From Neolewinella maritima (GTDB lineage Bacteria; Bacteroidota; Bacteroidia; Chitinophagales; Saprospiraceae), in assembly GCF_923081025.1 (NCBI RefSeq), contig NZ_CAKLPZ010000004.1:310001-374000 (forward strand): 64,000 nucleotides of DNA. Reading direction: 5' to 3'. The position numbers were made by a program, and so were the translations under genes. Positions 1 to 7,547 of this stretch are shown in pieces; positions within the stretch are counted from its first letter, which is position 1; each line of letters begins with the position of its first letter. The notes under the pieces are model-generated. The model did no database searches. It was not told the DNA's origin and saw only the letters and a program-made list of their open reading frames with translations.

Positions 1-749
1 AAGCCTGGGCCGAAGGTCACTTAGGCGATCGACCCAGCCTGGACCTCATGGGCACGCAAAACGAACTGATCGATGCCCTGGCGGAACTCGGCAAACCGAT
101 GATCGGACTGGTCTTCGGCGGTCGGCCTCTGAACATCAGTAATCTGATCGATAAGTCTGACGCCGTTTTTCAGTGCTTTTATCTGGGACAGGAGACAGGC
201 CACAGCGTGGTGGACGTATTATTCGGCCGGGTCAATCCAAGCGGTAAGTTGCCCATCAGCATCCCGCGCTCCGCCGGTCACATTCCGGCGTACTACAACT
301 ACAAGCCTACCGCCCGCCGGGGCTACCTGTTCGAGAACGTGAATGCGCTGTACCCCTTCGGCTATGGCCTGAGCTATACGGATTTCGAGATCGGTATCCC
401 TCAGCTGGCGGCGGATCAGATCCAAGTCGACGGCACTACAACGGTAAGCGTAAAGATCACCAACACCGGCGACCGCCCCGGCAAGGAGGTTGTACAGTTG
501 TACATCCGCGACGAGTACAGTACGGTGACCCGCCCCGTCAAGGAACTGAAGGGCTTCGAGAAGATCTACCTCGCCCCCGGGGAGACCAAGACCGTTACCT
601 TCGAGCTCGGACCGGAGCAGCTGGAGTACCTCAATCAGAATATGGAGTACGCCGTGGAACCCGGCACCTTTCAGATCATGATCGGCAACAGTAGCCGGAC
701 GGAGGATCTGCGGCAGGTGACACTGACGGTCATGGGTCAGGCCAAGTAG
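1..749 (+). CDS. GH3 family beta-glucosidase-like glycosidase, C-terminal part (5' truncated by window edge)
   Basis: The reading frame is open from base 3, so the gene starts outside the window; 248 residues are visible. The first ~110 residues match the end of the GH3 C-terminal alpha/beta domain (GDRPSLDL, then the VDVLFGRVNPSGKLP and YPFGYGLSY signatures). The last ~115 form the Fn3-like domain typical of BglX-type enzymes (GKEVVQLYIRDE, RPVKELKGF, LAPGET). The family hydrolyses beta-linked glucosides, xylosides and similar sugars, usually in the periplasm; substrate cannot be read from this part. The catalytic nucleophile domain is not in the window. No other GH3 gene is near. A hairpin lies 28 bases after the stop. 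Confidence 0.9.
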   Translation, partial: AWAEGHLGDRPSLDLMGTQNELIDALAELGKPMIGLVFGGRPLNISNLIDKSDAVFQCFYLGQETGHSVVDVLFGRVNPSGKLPISIPRSAGHIPAYYNYKPTARRGYLFENVNALYPFGYGLSYTDFEIGIPQLAADQIQVDGTTTVSVKITNTGDRPGKEVVQLYIRDEYSTVTRPVKELKGFEKIYLAPGETKTVTFELGPEQLEYLNQNMEYAVEPGTFQIMIGNSSRTEDLRQVTLTVMGQAK

Positions 750-777
750 TTACCTTGAGCCTTTTAGGATAGAAAAA

Positions 778-804
778 CCCAGCCCGACGCGTAGTCGGAC
801 TGGG
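778..804 (-). terminator. Rho-independent terminator of the S24 regulator gene
   Basis: Arms 778-788 and 794-804 pair over 11 bp with one wobble around a 5-base loop. Read on the minus strand the hairpin is followed by TTTTT, so it best serves the minus-strand S24 gene ending at 912. As a hairpin without a U-tract it may also mark the end of the plus-strand GH3 gene. Confidence 0.7.
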
Positions 805-846
805 CAGCAAAACAAAAAAACAGCAGGATAGGTCCTAACCGACAAA

Positions 847-880
847 GCGGTGGCCCGGCGCCGTTGGGCCGGACCACCGC
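847..880. other. Second intergenic hairpin
   Basis: GCGGTGG (847-853) pairs with CCACCGC (874-880), with further GC pairing inside. It lies between the S24 stop and the terminator at 778-804. No U-tract follows on either strand, so it may be an RNA-stability element or part of a double terminator. Confidence 0.4.
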
Positions 881-911
881 CTGAAGGGGATCGTATACCA
901 CCGGGTGGAGC

Positions 912-1643
912 CTAGAGCTCGCTGATGCGCCGTTGCACCTCGTAGAGCCGGGTATTCTTGTCTACCTCTTCGGTCCAGGGATCGTGCTCCAGGTAGTTGG
1001 CCGAGATCAGCTTCAGCGAGTGTACGCGGCCCTTCTTGTCCTTGACGGGCTGTACGTACTTGACCCAGAGGCTTCCCTTGGACCGGATCGCGTAGATCTT
1101 ATTTTCCTTGATCTCGTGTACGCCGGCGATCTGGCGACAGATGATGACATCGCCGTTATTGATCACGGGCTCCATCGAATTGCCGTTGATGGGGAAGGCT
1201 ACGTAGCCATCGCCGAACAGATCGGGCAGACTAAAGAACTGCTGCTCCTCCTTGATGAAGCTATCGGTGTCGACGCTGGCGCCGGCAAATGCTTCGGTAG
1301 AGGTGAACAGAATGTTCTGCTTCACTTCCTCCCCGTCGCCGGTGGTGGATGTAGGCAGATCCATGCCGAAGGGCGTACCGTTGCCCTCCAGGAGGTAAGT
1401 CGTATTGACGCCGTACTCGCTACAGACCCGGCGGGCCTGCTCGTAGTTGATGCAGCGCTTGTCCTCGGGGTTGAGGTAGGCGCGGATGATGTGCCCGTAG
1501 GAACGGTTGTTGAGGATGCGTTTTGCAAAATCACCAAGTCCGCGGCCGTTCCGGTCGTTCTTGATGATCTCCCCTCGGTCCTCCAGAATCTGGAACACCT
1601 CGATGAACCGGTCGTTGAGATCGCGGCGGTCAGTGGTAATCAT
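912..1643 (-). CDS. LexA/CI-like S24-family transcriptional regulator
   Basis: 243 residues. The N-terminal ~90 residues look like an XRE-type helix-turn-helix domain. The C-terminal half is a peptidase S24 domain: GNSMEP places the catalytic Ser at ~156, and the WVKYV segment supplies a candidate Lys at ~195. An Ala-Gly pair (~120-121, AFAGAS) sits in the linker where LexA/CI-type proteins self-cleave. The likely role is a repressor inactivated by RecA-stimulated autocleavage, but its regulon is unknown. It is monocistronic, with its own promoter and terminator, and no phage genes are nearby. It could equally be a stress-response or metabolic regulator of the Bacteroidota S24 type. Confidence 0.85.
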   Translation of the reverse strand: MITTDRRDLNDRFIEVFQILEDRGEIIKNDRNGRGLGDFAKRILNNRSYGHIIRAYLNPEDKRCINYEQARRVCSEYGVNTTYLLEGNGTPFGMDLPTSTTGDGEEVKQNILFTSTEAFAGASVDTDSFIKEEQQFFSLPDLFGDGYVAFPINGNSMEPVINNGDVIICRQIAGVHEIKENKIYAIRSKGSLWVKYVQPVKDKKGRVHSLKLISANYLEHDPWTEEVDKNTRLYEVQRRISEL

Positions 1644-1668
1644 GTCGTAGTATCAGTTTATTCAGCAA

Positions 1669-1699
1669 CAAATTAAAACATTTTCAAACAGCCGCGCAA
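1669..1699 (-). promoter_or_regulatory. Bacteroidota-type promoter of the S24 regulator
   Basis: On the minus strand TTG (1699-1697) is followed after exactly 20 bases by TTAATTTG (1676-1669), one mismatch from the TAnnTTTG -7 consensus. The start codon is 25 bases further on. The surrounding AT-rich stretch contrasts with the GC-rich genes. Confidence 0.5.
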
Positions 1700-1794
1700 G
1701 TTTTCAACGAAAATTCTTAAATAAAAGCGGGTATTCTGCTGATATTCGGGTGAAATTGTTTGATTCTGGGTTTTGTTGCTGCCTTAAAGCGTTT

Positions 1795-1826
1795 ACCGCA
1801 GAGGGCGCGGAGGACGCAGAGGGGTT
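1795..1826. repeat. Degenerate CGCAGAG-type intergenic repeat
   Basis: Imperfect iterations of GCAGAGG/GCGGAGG occur at about 1797-1824, flanked by GTTTACC and GGTTAAAC, which are near-complementary. They lie between the S24 promoter and the end of the dienoyl-CoA isomerase gene. The function is unknown. Confidence 0.4.
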
Positions 1827-1931
1827 AAACTACAGGGCTACCTTATAGAAGAAGCGTCGCACCCACGCCCCCGCCCGCCTATCACCTCTCGTGGCTTGGC
1901 TACAGTACTACCCACCTACAGAACTAACCCC

Positions 1932-2666
1932 CTACCCTCCAATAATATCAGCACTATAGGCGGCCACAAAGCGCAGCCCCTCGGCTACCGTATGCGCGCG
2001 CTGGTGCAGGAGTGTGGCCTTGATGCCAGCGATGATGCGTGGTGGCTTGGCCGCAATGGTATCTGCTAGCTGACCTACGCGGTACTGCAGTTGCTTTTCG
2101 TTGCCGAGGGCCTCGGTGACCAGTCCGATCCGCTCGGCTTCCTTGCCGTCTATGGTGCGGGCGGTGTAGGCCAACTCGGCGGCTAGTCCGGGATTGATGA
2201 TGCGCGGCAGGCGCTGCAGGGTACCGAGGTCGGCCACGATACCCAGATCGACCTCCTTGACCGAGAAGCTGGCGTCCTTGGTGCAGTAGCGCATATCGCA
2301 GGCGGTGATGATGTCGACGCCCCCACCGATGCAGCCGCCGTGGATACTGGCGATGACGGGCTTGCCGCAGCGTTCGAGTGCCGTGATACAGTCCTGTAGG
2401 TTGGTGATGAATTCCTCCAGGTACGCCCGGGTATCCTGCTGGTTGCCACTGAGTTGTTGCTGCAGATCGGTCAGCACGCTCAGGTCGATACCGGCACAGA
2501 AGTGCTTGCCCTGGCCGGAGAGTACGATCACGCGCACCTCGTCGTCGGCATCCGCCCGCTCGACCGAGCTGCGAAGCGCTTCCCAGCCCGCCAGGTCGAG
2601 GGCGTTGGCCCGCTCCGGCCGGTCGAAGGTGAGGTAGGCGGTGCGGTTACTGACGCGGTAGTCCAT
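1932..2666 (-). CDS. Enoyl-CoA hydratase/isomerase family protein, ECH1-like dienoyl-CoA isomerase
   Basis: 244-residue crotonase fold. Two oxyanion-hole segments are visible: GKHFCAGIDL and HGGCIGGGVD. The block KEVDLGIVADLGTLQRLP closely matches the active site of eukaryotic delta3,5-delta2,4-dienoyl-CoA isomerase (ECH1), keeping both the Glu and the Asp of its catalytic set; simple hydratases have a different pattern. Predicted reaction: moving conjugated double bonds in unsaturated acyl-CoAs during beta-oxidation. It is the last gene of a three-gene minus-strand operon, 3 bases after the SDR stop. A general enoyl-CoA hydratase is the main alternative. Confidence 0.85.
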   Translation of the reverse strand: MDYRVSNRTAYLTFDRPERANALDLAGWEALRSSVERADADDEVRVIVLSGQGKHFCAGIDLSVLTDLQQQLSGNQQDTRAYLEEFITNLQDCITALERCGKPVIASIHGGCIGGGVDIITACDMRYCTKDASFSVKEVDLGIVADLGTLQRLPRIINPGLAAELAYTARTIDGKEAERIGLVTEALGNEKQLQYRVGQLADTIAAKPPRIIAGIKATLLHQRAHTVAEGLRFVAAYSADIIGG

Positions 2667-2669
2667 AGC

Positions 2670-3473
2670 TTACTCGTTGAACAGATTGACCAGCCGCATC
2701 CGGTTGGCGTGCAGGTGATCCAGGCCATCGACCTGTAGGGTGATACCGCTGGTGTAGCTGGACAGCGGGCTAGCCAGAAAGAGCACCGCGTTGGCTACTT
2801 CTTCCATGGTACCGTGCCGCTGCATGAGGTTGTCCTCCTTGAGTTGATCCAGTAGCTGCCGTACGGGCTCGGCGTAGGTATCGAGGCCGGAGGAAATGAT
2901 CGTACCCGGCGCCACGCAGTTGGCGCGGATATTGAAGCGGGCCCATTCCTGGGCGATACTTTTGGTGAGGTTCTCCACGCCCGCGCGGGCCGCTCCCGTG
3001 TGCGCCATGCCGGGGAAACCGCTGGCCATATTGACGATGATGGTCACGATGTTGCCCGCCTGCTGCGGGATGAAGAAGCGCTCGGCCATCACCCGGCTCA
3101 CGTAGAAGGTGCCGTTGAGGTTCGTATTGATGACGGCATTCCAGCCCTTGTCGTTGATGTGGCGGGCTAGGCTGGGAAACTGTCCGCCGGCATTGTTGAC
3201 CAGCACATCCAGCCGACCGAACTCCTCCTGGATCAGGTCGGCTACCGCCTCCACTTCTTCCGATTTGCGGATATCACAGGGGCGGTACACGCAGGTCCCG
3301 AGTTTAGACAGGGTGCGGGCGGCTTCGGCCAGGGGTTCCTCCTTACGGGAGCAGATACAGACCTTGGCGCCGTGCTGCAGCAGCGTTTCGGCAATGGCGT
3401 AGCCGATACCGGACCGTCCACCGGTAACGAGGGCGACCTTATCCTTAAAGAGATCGGGGGCGTAGTAGGACAC
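2670..3473 (-). CDS. SDR family oxidoreductase, 2,4-dienoyl-/trans-2-enoyl-CoA reductase-like
   Basis: 267 residues. Rossmann motif TGGRSGIG near residue 17, NNAG at ~92. In place of the classical YxxxK active site it has HTGAARAGVENLTKS, the pattern of peroxisomal trans-2-enoyl-CoA reductase (PECR) and its 2,4-dienoyl-CoA reductase relatives; the GGQFPS segment also fits this group. It therefore probably reduces an unsaturated acyl-CoA with NADPH. It is packed between the nitronate-monooxygenase-like gene (3-base gap) and the dienoyl-CoA isomerase (3-base gap), which supports a shared job in degrading unsaturated fatty acids. Confidence 0.85.
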   Translation of the reverse strand: MSYYAPDLFKDKVALVTGGRSGIGYAIAETLLQHGAKVCICSRKEEPLAEAARTLSKLGTCVYRPCDIRKSEEVEAVADLIQEEFGRLDVLVNNAGGQFPSLARHINDKGWNAVINTNLNGTFYVSRVMAERFFIPQQAGNIVTIIVNMASGFPGMAHTGAARAGVENLTKSIAQEWARFNIRANCVAPGTIISSGLDTYAEPVRQLLDQLKEDNLMQRHGTMEEVANAVLFLASPLSSYTSGITLQVDGLDHLHANRMRLVNLFNE

Positions 3474-3476
3474 GGG

Positions 3477-4442
3477 CTAGTACTTTTCGAGTAAGGCGAT
3501 CTGCTCCTCAATGGACTGCCGCATCTCCCGCTTAAGCCGATCGATCAGCTCCGCGGCGGGGGGATTATCGTCGATGGTGGCCACCCCGTGTCCGGCGCTC
3601 CACAAGTTCTTCCAGGCCTTGGCTTCGTGCTCGGCACCGAAGTCAGCCTTAGCCTTCTGGTCCCACATGTCCTTGCTGATACCGGCGGCCTCCAGACTGG
3701 CGACCATCCAGTTGGCCGGAATGCCGGAGACGGAGGCCGTGTAGATGATGTCGCGGGTGCCGGACTTGATGATCATGTTCTTGTACTCCTCATCGGCTAT
3801 CGCTTCCTTGGTATTGATGAAGCGGGTGCCCATATAGGCCAGATCTGCCCCCATCTGCATGGCGGTAGCTACGTCGCGCCCATTACTCAGGGCGCCGGCC
3901 AGCAGGATGACCCCGTCGAACATCTTGCGGATTTCGGTCACGAAGGGAATGGGATTGAGGGTGCCGGCGTGGCCGCCTGCTCCGGCACAGACTAGGATGA
4001 GTCCGTCCGCCCCGGCATCGATGGCCTTCTGGGCGTGGTAGGTATTGGTGACGTCGTGGAAGACTAGTCCGCCGTAGCTGTGCACCGCATCTACGACCTC
4101 CTTCACCGCCCCCAGGCTAGTGATCACCAGCGGCACCTGCTGGCGCACGATCACTTCCAGATCGGGCTGTACGCGGGGGTTGGTCTTGTGTACGATCAGG
4201 TTGACGCCATAGGGGGGCAGGGGTTTACCACGGCGCTCCTCTTCGGCCTTCAGCTCCTGCTTGATCTCTATGACCCACTCTTCAAAACCCTCCGTCGTAC
4301 GGTTATTCAGCGCGGGAAAGGTGCCGAGCACGCCGTTCTTACAGCACTCGAGCACGAGCTGCTGCTGGGAGACGATAAACATGGGCGAGACCACCACGGG
4401 GATGTCGAGGTGGAGGCGGTCGAGAAGGGCTTGACGATTCAT
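3477..4442 (-). CDS. Nitronate monooxygenase / 2-nitropropane dioxygenase-like FMN enzyme
   Basis: 321 residues with the TIM-barrel pattern of the NMO/FabK family: SPMF near the N terminus, the AGGHAG loop carrying the usual catalytic His, GALSNGRDV and MGTRFI as phosphate/FMN-binding segments. Members oxidise alkyl nitronates or, as FabK relatives, reduce enoyl thioesters. The operon partners are acyl-CoA enzymes, so an acyl-thioester substrate is plausible, but the sequence alone does not decide. It is first in the operon with the SDR and dienoyl-CoA isomerase, 35 bases after the rhamnosidase stop. Confidence 0.8.
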   Translation of the reverse strand: MNRQALLDRLHLDIPVVVSPMFIVSQQQLVLECCKNGVLGTFPALNNRTTEGFEEWVIEIKQELKAEEERRGKPLPPYGVNLIVHKTNPRVQPDLEVIVRQQVPLVITSLGAVKEVVDAVHSYGGLVFHDVTNTYHAQKAIDAGADGLILVCAGAGGHAGTLNPIPFVTEIRKMFDGVILLAGALSNGRDVATAMQMGADLAYMGTRFINTKEAIADEEYKNMIIKSGTRDIIYTASVSGIPANWMVASLEAAGISKDMWDQKAKADFGAEHEAKAWKNLWSAGHGVATIDDNPPAAELIDRLKREMRQSIEEQIALLEKY

Positions 4443-4477
4443 TGGGGCAAAGTAGCGAATTTTCGCTTACACACGTC

Positions 4478-7117
4478 CTACTTACCGGCTTGCTGCTGCG
4501 CGTAGGTGAAGGTGTAGGTACCCGAGCCGACTGTCACCTCCCCATCAGGTAGCAGCACCGTACCGGTTGTGTTGGGGGGTACCGTTACTTCCAGGGTGAC
4601 CTGACCGCCGGCGGTGCGCCAACTGGAGCTGACCGTACCGTACATCGACTCGTGGGTGGCTGCAGCATGGGTGAGCCCTCCGCCGGGGTGGGGATCGAAG
4701 ATGATGTGCTTATACCCCGGCTGTTCGGGATCGATCCGAATACCCGCTACGTGGGTGTACAGCCACTCGCCGATGGCGCCGTAGGCGTAGTGGTTGAAGC
4801 TGTTCATGCCCTCGATGATGGTACCGTCCGGCTTCTGCGTATCCCAGCGTTCCCAGATGGTGGTAGCACCCTGGGTGACGGGGTAGAGCCAGCCGGGGTA
4901 CTCCCTGCGGTTGAGCAGCATATAGGCCAGATCGTCGCGGCCGATCTTAGACAGTGTGCTATTGAGCAGCGGCGTACCTACGAAGCCGGTCGTGAGGTGC
5001 TTGGGCTCCTCTACCGTAGCGGCAAAGTAGCGACCTGCCGACTCGACCATTTCTTCAGGTAGTAAACCGAAGGAGATGGCCAGGGCGTAGGCCGTTTGGG
5101 TATCGGACACCAGCCGTCCGGTAGCGGTAGTGTATTCACGGATGAATGCAGCGCGGATCTCTTCGGCTAGCTTAGCGTACTTGGCGGCGTCGACTTCCTT
5201 GCCAATGATCTCAGCCGTTTTGCGGAGGATATCGGTGGAGTGATAGAAGTAAGCGGTAGCGATCAGGTCCTTTTCGGTGACCGAGCCGGCGTAGTCAGGG
5301 CGATCGGAGTGGAAGGCCAGCCAGTCGCCCCAGTGCCAGTCGCCGGGATTGTTCCACAAGCGGTCCTCTCCGGCCCGTTCGTTCATGAACTCTACCCAGC
5401 CCTGCATACTGGCGTACTGCTGTTCCAGCATACGGACATCGCCGTAGGCCAGGTAGACGTTCCAGGGGATGACGGTGGCCGCATCGCCCCAGGCCGTGGC
5501 TCCACCCTCTTCGTGCATGATGTCGGGCACTACATGGGTGACCAGTCCGTTTTCGAGCTGGTCGGCGGCCAGGTCCTTCATCCACTTGGTGTAGAAGCTG
5601 GCCACATCGAAGTTGAAGGCGGCCGTGGCGCTGAATACCTGGGCATCGCCCGTCCAGCCGGCGCGCTCGTCGCGCTGTGGGCAGTCGGTGGGGATATCCA
5701 GGAAGTTGTCCTTCTGCCCCCACTCGATGTTGCTCTGCAGCTGATTGATGAGCGGATCGGAGCAGGTGAACGAGCCGGTAGGCGTCATAGCGGAATGGAT
5801 CACTACGCCGGTGATGGCATCCTTGGTCGGCGTACCCGGATAGTCGATGACCTGCACGTAGCGAAAGCCGTGAAAGGTGAAGTGGGGTTCGTACACCTCC
5901 TCTCCCCCACCCTTCAGCACGTAGGTATCGGTGGCTTTAGCGCGGCGTAGGTTCTTGGTGTAGAAGTTACCATCCTTATCGAGCACCTCGGCGAACTTCA
6001 GGGTTACACTGTCGCCGGCCTCACCGCTCACCTTCAGTCTGACCCAGCCCACCATATTCTGGCCCAGGTCGAAGACCGTCTCGCCGGCGGGTGTAGTGAT
6101 GATCTCCAGGGCGGGGAGCTCTTCGATGGCCTTTACCGGAAGTCCGTTGTCGGCTACCAGGATATCCTTGCTGTGATCGAACGGGGCGGCGGCGGCCCAG
6201 TCACCGGAGAAGCCCGGCATTGCCCAGCCCGTAGGTTCGTGTCGGGCGTCGTAGGTCTCGCCGTTGAACATGTCCGAAAAGGCGATCGCGCCGGTGCCGG
6301 CCGTCCAGCTTCCGTCGGTACCGATCGTTTCCGTGCTGCCATCGGTATAATCGATCACTAACTGCGCGAGCAGACCGATCGTATCCCCGAAGTACGCCCG
6401 CTCGCCCTTCCAGCCCTGGTAGCCGTGGTACCAACCGTCGCCGACCATCGCCCCGAGGGTATTGTCCTTAGCTAGCCTATCGGTCACGTCGTACGTCTGA
6501 TACTGCAAGCGGTGATCGTAGCTCGTAAAGCCGGGGGTGAAGTAGCGGTCGCCCACCTTCTCCCCATTGAGGTACATCTCGTAGACCCCCAGAGAAGTGG
6601 CGTAAAGGCGGGCACGGGCTACCTTCTTGCGGGTCGTAAAGTCCTTGCGGTAGTAGTGACTGGGTAGGGACGGCCCCTCGCCGGTTTCCCCGGCCAGCGT
6701 GATCCAGGAGGCCGTGAAGTCCGTAGGAGCGATCGCCAGTTCCCAGTAGGCGGGCGCACTCCACGCACCGGCGGTTCCCGACTGATCGTATACCCTGACC
6801 TGCCAATACCGCCGCTGTCCGGGGGGTACGGGCGGACCGGCGTAGGCTACGTTCACCGACTGATCGCTGGCTACCCGTCCGCTCTCCCAGCTTAGCCGCC
6901 GGCCCTTGACCAGGTCATCGGGGGATTTGGCGACGCGGATCTCGTAGGCGGACTGCCGCACATCCTGGGCATCGCTGACCAGCTTCCAGCTCAGCCGGGG
7001 AGCGGTCACGTCGATTCCTACAGGGTTCTCGTGGTATTCACAGACCAGGGAGCCTACCGCCGTCTGACTACTTAGCGACAAGGACAACAGAAGAAACAAA
7101 CCGGTGAGGTAGTACAT
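4478..7117 (-). CDS. Secreted alpha-L-rhamnosidase, GH78
   Basis: 879 residues. A signal peptide (about 1-22) directs export. Domain order is as in GH78: an N-terminal Fn3-like part (~30-125), beta-sandwich domains (~140-440), an (alpha/alpha)6 catalytic domain with the signature DCPQRDERAGWTGDAQ at ~478-492 (conserved acidic residues 478, 483, 484), and a C-terminal beta-sandwich. It removes terminal alpha-L-rhamnose from polysaccharides or glycosides. The HTCS sensor gene lies upstream on the same strand, beyond a pseudogene remnant, and is a candidate regulator. No SusC/SusD pair is adjacent. Confidence 0.93.
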   Translation of the reverse strand: MYYLTGLFLLLSLSLSSQTAVGSLVCEYHENPVGIDVTAPRLSWKLVSDAQDVRQSAYEIRVAKSPDDLVKGRRLSWESGRVASDQSVNVAYAGPPVPPGQRRYWQVRVYDQSGTAGAWSAPAYWELAIAPTDFTASWITLAGETGEGPSLPSHYYRKDFTTRKKVARARLYATSLGVYEMYLNGEKVGDRYFTPGFTSYDHRLQYQTYDVTDRLAKDNTLGAMVGDGWYHGYQGWKGERAYFGDTIGLLAQLVIDYTDGSTETIGTDGSWTAGTGAIAFSDMFNGETYDARHEPTGWAMPGFSGDWAAAAPFDHSKDILVADNGLPVKAIEELPALEIITTPAGETVFDLGQNMVGWVRLKVSGEAGDSVTLKFAEVLDKDGNFYTKNLRRAKATDTYVLKGGGEEVYEPHFTFHGFRYVQVIDYPGTPTKDAITGVVIHSAMTPTGSFTCSDPLINQLQSNIEWGQKDNFLDIPTDCPQRDERAGWTGDAQVFSATAAFNFDVASFYTKWMKDLAADQLENGLVTHVVPDIMHEEGGATAWGDAATVIPWNVYLAYGDVRMLEQQYASMQGWVEFMNERAGEDRLWNNPGDWHWGDWLAFHSDRPDYAGSVTEKDLIATAYFYHSTDILRKTAEIIGKEVDAAKYAKLAEEIRAAFIREYTTATGRLVSDTQTAYALAISFGLLPEEMVESAGRYFAATVEEPKHLTTGFVGTPLLNSTLSKIGRDDLAYMLLNRREYPGWLYPVTQGATTIWERWDTQKPDGTIIEGMNSFNHYAYGAIGEWLYTHVAGIRIDPEQPGYKHIIFDPHPGGGLTHAAATHESMYGTVSSSWRTAGGQVTLEVTVPPNTTGTVLLPDGEVTVGSGTYTFTYAQQQAGK

Positions 7118-7129
7118 GGAGTATGGATT

Positions 7130-7400
7130 TCAGTACACTAGCGGTAGATCAGACGGGGTTAGCGTAGTAACGGTACGCAGAAGATACACTCCTTCGGCCA
7201 GATCCGACAGATCGACCTGTCGGACACGTCCCGAGGAGTACACAGTCCATCCGCTCCACGCTGAGGTCCAGTGTACACAGATCGGGGAGCAGTCGAAGGG
7301 CTGCCTGCTGTTGGGTCGGGTCGAGGCGGAGTGCAATCAGCATCTCGTGCAATAAGCTCCGCTGGTCGAGACTCGTATTGTCCTGTTTCCACAGCGGCAT
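7130..7400 (-). pseudogene. Frameshifted remnant of a type IX secretion cargo C-terminal sorting domain
   Basis: One minus frame (from 7400 to about 7225) reads LRLDPTQQQAALRLLPD then LDLSV, resembling the start of a T9SS type-A sorting domain (LYPNPT..). The neighbouring frame (about 7225 to 7130) then reads QVDLSDLAEGVYLLRTVT, a textbook end of that domain. The two halves are in different frames, so a 1-base indel near 7215-7265 has broken the gene. A third frame upstream (to ~7440) also looks protein-like (EALKLLNAAVETGQYE), suggesting further decay. It lies between the HTCS and rhamnosidase genes and may be the relic of a secreted enzyme of the same locus. Confidence 0.6.
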
Positions 7401-7547
7401 TCAGTAGCTTGAGTGCCTCATTCGATCGGTTACTGTCGCTCTATGTGTTAGGTCGCACCAATTCGTACTACACGGCTGCACAGAACCGATGGGAGGGCTT
7501 AGGTATTGGGGTAATGTAAGTAGTAACCCGCCGCCGGTATCAGCGTA

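Noticed and set aside
912-1643. Prophage repressor marking a prophage
   Set aside because: Neighbouring genes are metabolic; no structural or replication phage genes are seen.
933-1676. 247-residue plus-strand ORF antisense to the S24 gene
   Set aside because: It is a shadow of the S24 coding frame; its residues show no domain while the opposite strand has clear S24 motifs.
3030-3090. Loss of the catalytic Tyr in the SDR at 2670-3473 as a sign of inactivation
   Set aside because: The HTGAARAG pattern is normal for the PECR/dienoyl-CoA reductase branch, so the enzyme is probably active.
4080-4505. Long plus-strand ORFs antisense to minus-strand enzymes (also 5240-5950, 30505-30951 region and others)
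   Set aside because: GC-rich codon usage creates long open antisense frames; none shows family motifs, start signals or signal peptides.
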